From the NCBI RefSeq assembly GCF_003950295.1, contig NZ_RHNP01000012.1:1-64000 (forward strand): a stretch of DNA of 64,000 nt, written 5' to 3'. The DNA comes from Loigolactobacillus iwatensis. Its GTDB lineage: Bacteria; Bacillota; Bacilli; Lactobacillales; Lactobacillaceae. Position 1 is the first letter of the stretch. The number at the start of each line of letters is the position of its first letter. Below the pieces are notes generated by a model. The model worked only from the letters and a program-made list of their open reading frames with translations, was not told where the DNA came from and searched no databases. Of this stretch, positions 36,244 through 43,097 are shown one piece after another. The position numbers were made by a program, and so were the translations under genes.

Positions 36244-38419
36244 GCTTTTCCTCTGGCGGCAACATGGTTAGCTGCACCCGTTCACGCTCTTTATCAACCG
36301 CTAAGACCCAAACGTGCACAATATCACCAACCGAGACCACATCGCTAGGTCGCTTGACAAAATGATTGGCTAATTGCGAAATATGCACCAAACCATCATG
36401 CTTAACACCGATGTCGACAAAAGCGCCAAAATCAATCACATTCCGCACGGTACCTTCTAAGGCCATCCCTGCTTTTAAATCGGCGATCGTCAACACGTCC
36501 GTCCGTAATAATGGTTGCGCAAAATCATCTCGCAAATCACGACCTGGTTTGATCAACCCAGCAATAATATCTTGTAACGTAACGGCGCCAACCTCAAATT
36601 CATTAGCTAACTCAGTCACGTTTGCCTGCTGCAAAGTATTCTTTGCCTTTTGGCGACCAACATCAGCCAAAGTTAAATCAAAATGGGCCAAAATTTGCTT
36701 AGCCAATGAATAACTTTCCGGATGAATATCAGTATTGTCCAAAATTGTTTTCCCGCCAATAATGCGAAGAAACCCAACTGACTGTTCAAACGCTTTTGGT
36801 CCTAAACGGGGCACTTTTTTGAGCGCCTTCCGATCGGTAAAATTACCAACCTCATTACGCATATTAACAATATTGTGGGCCGTTGTTTTCGTCAAACCAG
36901 AAATATGTGCTAACAACTCAGGGCTGGCCGTATTAACGTTAACCCCAACACTATTTACCACATTTTCCACAACAACATCTAGCTGCTCGCCCAAATGCTT
37001 TTGGGAAACGTCATGTTGATACTGGCCAACCCCAACCGCCTTTGGGTCAATCTTAATCAACTCGGCCAGTGGGTCCTGCAATCGTCGGGCAATACTGACT
37101 GCGCTTCGTTCTTCAACGTTAAACTCAGGAAACTCGTCCCGGGCCACTTGACTGGCCGAATAAACACTGGCACCGGCCTCGTTAACAATGACATAATAAA
37201 CTTTCCGGTCAATTGTTTTTAGCACTTCAGCGACAAACTGTTCTGATTCTCGGCTAGCCGTTCCGTTACCAATTGCAATCATTTCAACCTGATTTTTCTC
37301 AATTAAATTTTTAAACGCCGGTGCTGCAGCCTTGCGCTTTTCGGCGTTAGCTGGTTTGTGCGGGTAAATGACTAATTTATCTAGAAATTTTCCGGTCGGA
37401 TCAACCACGGCTAATTTGCAGCCCGTGCGGTAAGCTGGATCAAAGCCCAAAACAACCCGGCCCTTTAATGGTGCTTGTAATAACAAATGCTTCAAATTAT
37501 CACCGAAAACGGCAATTGCTTGGTCGCCAGCGCTTTCGGTTAATTGGTTCCGGATTTCCCGCTCAATTGCGGGACCAATAAACCGTTTATAAGCATCCTC
37601 GATTGCCGTTTGAACATACTGCGCTGCAGCATTAGTCGTGCCCCGCAAGACTTGTTGCGCCATGTGCCAAATGATCGGTCGGTCGGAGACTTCAAGATGA
37701 GCCTTGAGAATACCAGCTTTTTCGCCCCGATTGATTGCTAAAACACGGTAAGACACCATCTTTGCTAGAGGTTCGTTAAAATCATAATAAATTGCGTAGA
37801 CTTGCTTTTCATCTTCCGCCTTAGTTTTAACTTGCGAAATAAAATGCGCATTTTTTTCCGTATATTGCCGAATCCAACGACGGAAATCTGCGTTATCACT
37901 AAATTGCTCTGCCAAAATTTCGTGAGCTCCGGCGAAAGCGGCCGGCACGTCAGGAACATTTTTTTCCGAATCAACGTATTCCTCAGCCTTTTGTTGTAGT
38001 ACAGTCGCCGAACTATTTGGTAGTTGCAATAAATAAGTTGCAAAAGGCGCTAAACCACTTTCTTTAGCAATCGTAGCTTTGGTTCGGCGCTTTTGCTTGT
38101 ACGGTAAATAAAGATCTTCCACTTCCTGAAGCGTTTGTGCCGCAGCAATTTGTTGACGTAATTTATCAGTCAGCTTATCCTGTTCGGCAATAATATTGGA
38201 AACTTCAGCCTGGCGTTTACTCAAGTTACCCTGATAATGGTAGGCAGACTCAATCTCCCGAATCTGAACTTCATCTAAATTACCAGTAGCTTCTTTTCGG
38301 TAACGAGCCACAAAGGGAACCGTATTGCTACTGGTCAATAGTTCTAACGTTGCCTTAATTTGTTTTGCTTGATATTGGGGCAGTAATTTAATTGTCCGCT
38401 GTAAAACTGCGTTATCCAT
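36236..38419 (-). CDS. tex: Tex family RNA-binding protein (S1 domain)
   Basis: A 727-residue cytoplasmic protein with the Tex layout: an N-terminal helical region, a YqgF/RNase H-like fold (VVLGFDPAYRTGCKLAVVD at about 320), helix-hairpin-helix motifs (VNVNTASPELLAHISGL and VPRLGPKAFEQSVGFLRI) and a C-terminal S1 domain (VRNVIDFGAFVDIGVKHDG at about 655). Tex is linked to transcription and toxin expression in other bacteria, but its exact action is unclear. AGGAGAATTAG precedes the ATG. The upstream 878-bp gap holds family A copies F1 and F2. Confidence 0.95.
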   Translation of the reverse strand: MDNAVLQRTIKLLPQYQAKQIKATLELLTSSNTVPFVARYRKEATGNLDEVQIREIESAYHYQGNLSKRQAEVSNIIAEQDKLTDKLRQQIAAAQTLQEVEDLYLPYKQKRRTKATIAKESGLAPFATYLLQLPNSSATVLQQKAEEYVDSEKNVPDVPAAFAGAHEILAEQFSDNADFRRWIRQYTEKNAHFISQVKTKAEDEKQVYAIYYDFNEPLAKMVSYRVLAINRGEKAGILKAHLEVSDRPIIWHMAQQVLRGTTNAAAQYVQTAIEDAYKRFIGPAIEREIRNQLTESAGDQAIAVFGDNLKHLLLQAPLKGRVVLGFDPAYRTGCKLAVVDPTGKFLDKLVIYPHKPANAEKRKAAAPAFKNLIEKNQVEMIAIGNGTASRESEQFVAEVLKTIDRKVYYVIVNEAGASVYSASQVARDEFPEFNVEERSAVSIARRLQDPLAELIKIDPKAVGVGQYQHDVSQKHLGEQLDVVVENVVNSVGVNVNTASPELLAHISGLTKTTAHNIVNMRNEVGNFTDRKALKKVPRLGPKAFEQSVGFLRIIGGKTILDNTDIHPESYSLAKQILAHFDLTLADVGRQKAKNTLQQANVTELANEFEVGAVTLQDIIAGLIKPGRDLRDDFAQPLLRTDVLTIADLKAGMALEGTVRNVIDFGAFVDIGVKHDGLVHISQLANHFVKRPSDVVSVGDIVHVWVLAVDKERERVQLTMLPPEEKHG

Positions 38420-38526
38420 TTACTAATTCTCCTACACTTAATTTTCACGACTTAAACAATAGATCATTTATTTGTCAGTGGTTTCTTCTAGCCTTTATTA
38501 TACGGTACTTTTCACCTAAATTACTA

Positions 38527-38897
38527 GAGAGTGTTTGAAAAAGCGGTTAGATTCCGAGGATTACTAACGATGTCGATCGGACTAGGATAAACCGAAGTCC
38601 GAATCGCAGCCTAGATTGACGAATTATCTGTGAAACAGATGATTTGGCGATCGTAGCTACTATTTCGCAATTGAGGATTATTAACCAAGTACGATAATAA
38701 TCTTGATGCTCCATACGTTGTCCATTCAACTACTACTTCGCAATTACGGTTAGTTATTTGCAAGAAGCGCAAATAACTCATGATGCTACAAATGTTGTCT
38801 ATTCTTGTGGCAAAGTACGTGCCGCAAGAACTAGCACGGCGAAAACCGCCAAGTTAAAACATGACAACCGCAGGAATCTGCTTTTTCAAACACGTTT
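38527..38897. repeat. Family A repeat, copy F1 (long form)
   Basis: 371 bp from GAGAGTGTTTGAAAAAGCGG to CTGCTTTTTCAAACACGTTT. The interior is a chain of modules: the CGGACTAGGATAAACC hairpin, CTAGATTGACGAATTATCTG, TCGCAATTGAGGATTATTAA and GCAAGAAGCGCAAATAACTC, most of which also occur in copies A and H2 in different combinations. No SD-led reading frame stands out. Confidence 0.9.
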
Positions 38898-38902
38898 AAA
38901 CT

Positions 38903-39162
38903 GAGAGTGCCTGAAAAGCGGTTAGATTATGGAGTATAGCCTACTACTCCGCAATGGAGGAAGAATATTAGCAAAGAGCACTAATATTCCTTGATGCTAC
39001 GAACGTTGACCATTCTTGTGGCGAAAAACTAAGGGCACAGTTATACAGTCCATAACTGTGTTTCCTCAACCCAATTCGTCTCGATCACCGCAAGAAACAT
39101 GGCAGCTAGGCGAAAAGAGCCGCGCAGCCATACGCAATAATCTACTTTTTCAAACACGGTTA
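38903..39162. repeat. Family A repeat, copy F2 (long form)
   Basis: 260 bp from GAGAGTGCCTGAAAAGCGG to CTACTTTTTCAAACACGG, five bases after F1. The interior combines CCTACTACTCCGCAATGGAG, an AATATTAG/CTAATATT stem and the CAGTTATACAGTCCATAACTG hairpin. Confidence 0.88.
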
Positions 39163-39213
39163 TACTAATTTAGCCCAGTACCTACTAGTAAAAATATTTT
39201 CCAACCGCCACAT

Positions 39214-39287
39214 CAAAAAAACAGCGTTCAGTAACTCCCCACCAGATTTTAGTCTGGTACAATGAGTCACTTCACGCTGCCGTTTTT
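39214..39287 (-). terminator. Terminator of the trpXYZ operon
   Basis: Large imperfect stem CAGCGT...GTGACTC...CCAGAC / ATCTGG...GAGTTAC...ACGCTG with seven T on the minus strand, about 11 bases after the stop of the ATP-binding gene. Confidence 0.85.
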
Positions 39288-39297
39288 CATTAACTAT

Positions 39298-40074
39298 TTA
39301 ACCAATTGTTTCATCAAAGAAATCGTACAATTTCTCCCGGGTCATCGTCTGCTTTTGTTTAGCATCATAATCCGCTTCAATGCGGCCGTCATCGATAACC
39401 ACTAAACGATTACCGTACTTGAGCGCATCCTCTAGATGATGGGTAATCATTAAACAAGTAAGGTGATTCTGATTAATTCGTTCCATGGTATATTGCATTA
39501 ATTGTTCACTCGTTTTTGGATCAAGTGCCGCCGTGTGCTCATCCAACAGTAAAATATCAGGGCTGGTCAAAGTCGCCATTAACAAGCTTAGCGCCTGTCG
39601 TTGCCCACCAGATAAATTACCCGTTGGTGTGTCCAAATGGTTTTCTAAACCATTTCCCATTTCAGCGCACATTTCACGAAAACGATCACGATTTTGGCGT
39701 AACTTGCGTAATCGTAATCCTCTTCTTTGACCACGTTGCGTTGCTAACAATAAATTCTCAGCGACCGTCATTCGCGGGGCCGTTCCCATTTTTGGATCCT
39801 GGAAAACACGGGCTAAAAAGCTGGCTCGCTGCTCTTCATTTTGTTGCGCAATATTTTGGCCACGTAGTAAAACTTGGCCACTGGTTGGGTGGAGGTTACC
39901 GGCAATCGTATTGAATAACGTTGTTTTACCAGCACCATTTGTTCCTAAAATTGTAATGAAGTCGCCAGCGTTAATGGTTAAGTTTAGTTTTTTTAGAATT
40001 GGTCGCAATTCGTTACCATTATTAACTGAGACTACAACATCCTTTAAACTTAATAATTCTTCTTTAGTCGTCAT
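39298..40074 (-). CDS. trpZ: ABC transporter ATP-binding protein, TrpZ-type
   Basis: A 258-residue ATPase with Walker A GTNGAGKTTLF (about residue 45), Q-loop, signature NLSGGQRQALSLLMA and Walker B ILLLDEHTAALD. It energises the permease encoded upstream. The ATG lies 11 bases inside the permease end. The three-gene set (PF04392-like binding protein, permease, ATPase) matches the T-box-linked tryptophan transporter trpXYZ of Firmicutes. Substrate identity here is by analogy plus the Trp codon in the leader. Confidence 0.8.
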   Translation of the reverse strand: MTTKEELLSLKDVVVSVNNGNELRPILKKLNLTINAGDFITILGTNGAGKTTLFNTIAGNLHPTSGQVLLRGQNIAQQNEEQRASFLARVFQDPKMGTAPRMTVAENLLLATQRGQRRGLRLRKLRQNRDRFREMCAEMGNGLENHLDTPTGNLSGGQRQALSLLMATLTSPDILLLDEHTAALDPKTSEQLMQYTMERINQNHLTCLMITHHLEDALKYGNRLVVIDDGRIEADYDAKQKQTMTREKLYDFFDETIG

Positions 40075-40966
40075 GTGTTGTCAGCCCCTTTCGAATCATT
40101 TGCCGCGTATGAAATTTAGTCTGAAATGCTGGTAGCATCAAAGCAAAGGCCAAGACAACCGCCGAAATTAATTTCAGATCATTGGTGTTGAAGCCTAATT
40201 GCAAGACGATCAGGATAACGAAGCGGTAAAGAATACTGCCAAGAACTACGGCAACTAAGCGTTGATTCATGGTTAATTCGCCAAAAACAACTTCGCCGAT
40301 AATAATTGAGGCAAGACCAATAACGATGACCCCAATCCCCATTGAAACATCGGCGTAACCGTTACTTTGAGCCATCAAGCCACCGGATAGACCGATAAAA
40401 CCATTAGAGACCATTAGGCCCATAATTTTCATACCGTCCGTTTTAATTCCTAATGAACGGGCCATGAATTCATTATCACCAGTTGCAATAAAGGACTGGC
40501 CTAATTCAGTTTGTAAGAACCAAACTAAGAAGACAATCGTTACGATCACTAAACACAGACCAATAAAAATACTGTCAAAATATTGTGGTAATGCCTTTAA
40601 GAATGGAAAGCTGAATAATGTTTTTTGATTTAACAAAGACACATTTGCTTTACCCATTACCCGTAAATTAATCGAATATAACGCCGTCATTACAAGGATT
40701 CCGGCTAACAAAATCGGAATTTTACCTTTGGTGTACAGTAACCCAGTGACAAGCCCCGCTAGCAGCCCCGCACCAAAAGCCAAGAGTGTCGCCAAAATCG
40801 GTGAAACACCGTGAGTAATTGCCGTCACACAAACTGCCGCTCCAAACGGGAAAGTTCCTTCAACAGTCATATCTGGAAAATCTAAGATTCTAAAAGTTAG
40901 GAATAATCCAACGCCCATAATGCCCCATAATAGGCCTTGCCCAATTGCAGATACTATTAAACTCAT
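40064..40966 (-). CDS. trpY: ABC transporter permease, TrpY-type
   Basis: A 300-residue membrane protein with about eight to nine hydrophobic segments, of the branched-chain-amino-acid-type permease family (BPD_transp_2). The N-terminus FLTFRILDFPDMTVEGTFPFGAAV matches the permeases that accompany ABC_sub_bind proteins. The ATG overlaps the binding protein stop by 4 bases (ATGA), with AGGAGAG before it. Confidence 0.85.
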   Translation of the reverse strand: MSLIVSAIGQGLLWGIMGVGLFLTFRILDFPDMTVEGTFPFGAAVCVTAITHGVSPILATLLAFGAGLLAGLVTGLLYTKGKIPILLAGILVMTALYSINLRVMGKANVSLLNQKTLFSFPFLKALPQYFDSIFIGLCLVIVTIVFLVWFLQTELGQSFIATGDNEFMARSLGIKTDGMKIMGLMVSNGFIGLSGGLMAQSNGYADVSMGIGVIVIGLASIIIGEVVFGELTMNQRLVAVVLGSILYRFVILIVLQLGFNTNDLKLISAVVLAFALMLPAFQTKFHTRQMIRKGLTTHDD

Positions 40967-41967
40967 CGAATGATCTCTCCTTTTTTAGAAGCTTCGTTCA
41001 CTAAGTGTGTCGGAATATTGATCCCCAATAACTTGGCTTCTTTCATATTTAGCACTAAATCGCCCTTAGCAATAATTTTGATTGGCGTTGTTGCTGGTTT
41101 TGCTTTGCCTTGCAACACATCGGCCGCCATATTTCCTGTGGCAACTCCTAATTGATACTGATTGATTCCGTAAGTGGCCAAACCACCATCATGAACCATT
41201 GTTCCAGCTGGTGGAAATACGGGTACATGCGCATTGTTAGCATCTTTTACCAAAGTTTGCATCGCAGTTGCAATGGTATTATCCGTTGGCACGTATACGG
41301 CCTTAACCTGTTGCAACATCGTTTGTGCAACTTGATCCACATCACTGGAATTAGAAACAGTGAATTCTTTAAGCTTAAATCCGTACTTAGGCGCTACTTG
41401 TCGTACTACTTTAACTTCAGCGGCCGCCGAAGGATCACCAGAAGTGTACATCACACCTAGCTCCTTAACGTTAGGCATGATCTCACGAACCAAACGAATT
41501 TGATCATTCGTTGGTGTCAAGTTCGAAACCCCAGTAATGTTACCACCTGGGTGCTTGTAGTTACTGACTAACCCGGCGCTCTTTGGATTGGAGATTGCAC
41601 CAAGAATCAATGGTGTCGTTTTATTTGCGTTGGCAATTGATTGAGCCGCTGGTGTTGCAATCCCAATATTAAGATCGGTATCTTCATTGTCAAACCGATC
41701 CGCCATTGATTTAAGGTTACTTTGATCACCCTGGGCATTTTCAAAATCAATCTTGGCCGTCTTACCGTTGACGTAGCCCCGCTTCTTTAACTGATCAATC
41801 GTGCCTTTTGTGATTTGATCCAACGCCGGATGCGACATTGTTTGTAAAATACCGATGGTTGGTTTCTTAACTTCTTGTGGTGCTGCCGTTTTAACGCCAC
41901 CTTCTTGAAAGAAAGCAACTCCCAAAAAAGCAACCAGAATAGCAATCAAGCCGATCATTCGTTTCAT
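40963..41967 (-). CDS. trpX: ABC transporter substrate-binding protein, TrpX-type
   Basis: A 334-residue extracytoplasmic binding protein of the ABC_sub_bind family (PF04392), starting MKRMIGLIAILVAFLGVAFF as a membrane anchor. No lipobox cysteine is seen, so it is probably tethered by this segment rather than by lipid. The TIGILQTMSHPALDQ start of the mature part and the NLTPTNDQIRLVREIMPNVKELGVMY region are typical. I chose ATG 41967. A 16-codon open frame with a much stronger SD ends in the same ATGA overlap (see 41964-42014). Trp specificity is inferred. Confidence 0.82.
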   Translation of the reverse strand: MKRMIGLIAILVAFLGVAFFQEGGVKTAAPQEVKKPTIGILQTMSHPALDQITKGTIDQLKKRGYVNGKTAKIDFENAQGDQSNLKSMADRFDNEDTDLNIGIATPAAQSIANANKTTPLILGAISNPKSAGLVSNYKHPGGNITGVSNLTPTNDQIRLVREIMPNVKELGVMYTSGDPSAAAEVKVVRQVAPKYGFKLKEFTVSNSSDVDQVAQTMLQQVKAVYVPTDNTIATAMQTLVKDANNAHVPVFPPAGTMVHDGGLATYGINQYQLGVATGNMAADVLQGKAKPATTPIKIIAKGDLVLNMKEAKLLGINIPTHLVNEASKKGEIIR

Positions 41968-42014
41968 TTTTGTCCGCCCCCAATTTGTTTTACAACCTGT
42001 TGCAGCTCTAACAT
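41964..42014 (-). CDS. 16-residue open frame translationally coupled to trpX
   Basis: ATG at 42014 with a very strong SD (AAGGGGAGGA, 6 bases away), reading MLELQQVVKQIGGGQK, then a TGA that overlaps the trpX ATG (ATGA). trpX itself has only a GGGGGC-type SD. The small frame may exist to load ribosomes onto trpX by reinitiation. A frameshifted N-terminal extension of trpX is a less likely reading. There is no homology evidence for the peptide. Confidence 0.55.
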   Translation of the reverse strand: MLELQQVVKQIGGGQK

Positions 42015-42070
42015 AATAATTCCTCCCCTTACGAAATAACCTAAGTGTGTTTGGAAAATGCATTTCAAAC

Positions 42071-42106
42071 AAAAAAGCAATTGCCCAGTCTGGTGGGTAA
42101 TTGCTT
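42071..42106 (-). terminator. Second leader terminator before trpX
   Basis: Minus-strand stem AGCAATTACCC/GGGCAATTGCT with an 8-base loop and six T. It lies just after the main attenuator terminator and before the trpX coding region, so any transcript passing the first must also pass this one. Confidence 0.8.
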
Positions 42107-42115
42107 TAAGCAAAC

Positions 42116-42227
42116 AAAAACCCGCATAGTATACGATCTATGCGGGCACTTTTAAAAGAGCACAGCCAACATAGATACAATCTGCATCTGACAGATTGCA
42201 CCTACGTCAATCCGTCTAATGTTGGCT
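42116..42227 (-). ncRNA. Attenuator of the trpXYZ-type operon
   Basis: Four segments on the minus strand. Segment 1 AGCCAACAT (42219-42227) pairs perfectly with segment 2 ATGTTGGCT (42164-42172); an inner hairpin CAATCTG/CAGATTG lies between them. Segment 2 extended (ATCTATGTTGGC, 42165-42176) can instead pair with segment 3 (GCCCGCATAGAT, 42136-42147): 10 Watson-Crick pairs, one G-U and one mismatch. Segment 3 also pairs with segment 4 in the terminator CCCGCATAG/CTATGCGGG (42121-42146) followed by T5. So 1:2 allows 3:4 (stop), and 2:3 prevents it (read on). Confidence 0.75.
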
Positions 42228-42272
42228 TTGCCAGAACTGGCGATTCAACTTTTGACGATTACTTGTTTTCAT
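42216..42272 (-). CDS. Candidate leader peptide of the trp attenuator
   Basis: 18 codons, MKTSNRQKLNRQFWQSQH, with GAGGT 7 bases before the ATG. One Trp codon (TGG, codon 14) is followed by four codons and a TAG placed directly after attenuator segment 1. A ribosome waiting at TGG for charged tRNA-Trp would cover segment 1 and favour the antiterminator. The TGG also lies in a small GCCA/TGGC hairpin. A single Trp codon is less than in enteric trp leaders, so confidence is moderate. It is far too short to be seen by normal gene finding. Confidence 0.6.
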   Translation of the reverse strand: MKTSNRQKLNRQFWQSQH

Positions 42273-42308
42273 AACTGTGACCTCGTTATTTCTAATTTGA
42301 ATAGTTAA

Positions 42309-42337
42309 AGTATAAAAATAAAATGAGAGTTTGTCAA
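42309..42337 (-). promoter_or_regulatory. Promoter of the trpXYZ-type operon
   Basis: Minus-strand TTGACA (complement of 42332-42337), a 17-base spacer and TATACT (complement of 42309-42314), about 30 bases before the leader-peptide start. It gives a leader of roughly 330 bases before trpX. Confidence 0.85.
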
Positions 42338-42356
42338 CCTAAATTTTAATCCTGAT

Positions 42357-42797
42357 TTAAGAAAGTACGGATGACAAGCGACTTACTTGCTTGTTCATTG
42401 CCTCTGACGCCTGATCCTGCTGCTTTTCTGCCGCTGTAAATGCCGATACGTCAACGGTATGTTTTTCAGCATCAACCGCATCTGCCATTGCCCCACATCC
42501 AGCAACATAATCCGTGTAAGCTGCTAGGAGTGAATGCTGTAAGCCCATCGCCTTTGCCGGTGGTCGCACGTCTTTTAGTGTTTCTAAACTTTTCTGGTAA
42601 TCCGCAACTCCGGCATTAAAGTTCTTTTTTATACTCAGCCATTGGTCATTGGCAATTTCACTCACAGTATCGGTGGCAATTGCTTGTTTAATCAACTCGT
42701 AATCGCCATTTAACTGACTAGTTAAATTTTGGGTTGTCTGAATCATTGAATCAACAACGTGAGCGTAATGGGTTTTTAATTGTTGTGCTTTTGACAT
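42357..42797 (-). CDS. Hypothetical helical protein, 146 residues
   Basis: I do not recognise this protein. It is soluble, without a signal peptide or membrane segment, and reads as mostly helix: long stretches of Ala, Gln, Lys and Asp, for example MIQTTQNLTSQLNGDYELIKQ and SAFTAAEKQQDQASEAMNKQ. One Cys (GCGAM) is not part of a motif. AGGAGG lies 6 bases before the ATG. It has the same strand as its neighbours but no obvious link to either the transporter downstream or the P-type ATPase upstream. Confidence 0.75.
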   Translation of the reverse strand: MSKAQQLKTHYAHVVDSMIQTTQNLTSQLNGDYELIKQAIATDTVSEIANDQWLSIKKNFNAGVADYQKSLETLKDVRPPAKAMGLQHSLLAAYTDYVAGCGAMADAVDAEKHTVDVSAFTAAEKQQDQASEAMNKQVSRLSSVLS

Positions 42798-42977
42798 AAT
42801 TTGCCTCCTAGCGGTTACAACACAAATGAGTTTTGGCGTAACTACTGTTTATACCTTCAATGTATTGCTGATAATCACGAAGATATTTTTTTATTATTTG
42901 GATTTTAATTCCAACTCATTTTACCACAAACCTATTTTTTAGCTTAGGCTTGTTTAAAAAATACCTTTATTTAGTGT

Positions 42978-43097
42978 AAACGTGGTTGAAAAAGCAGCTT
43001 CCTGCGGTTAGCTACAACAGCCCAATCATCCGTTGCACAGATAATTCGTCCGTTTAGGCTAATCCTCAGAATCTGACCGCTTTTTCAAACACTCTTT
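42978..43097. repeat. Family A repeat, copy G
   Basis: 120 bp from AAACGTGGTTGAAAAAGCAGC to CCGCTTTTTCAAACACTCTT, ending inside the stop codon of the Ca2+-ATPase gene. The interior is GGTTAGCTACAACAGCC and TTCGTCCGTTTAGGCTAATCC, shared with copy I2 at 54081. A degenerate arm (AAAAAATACCTTTATTTAG) precedes it. Confidence 0.9.

Noticed and set aside
38547-38729. 60-codon frame in copy F1
   Set aside because: It is made of repeat modules only and is broken in copies A and H2.
42071-42337. T-box riboswitch in front of trpX
   Set aside because: The T-box core sequence and specifier-loop layout are not found. The stems fit a short-frame attenuator instead.
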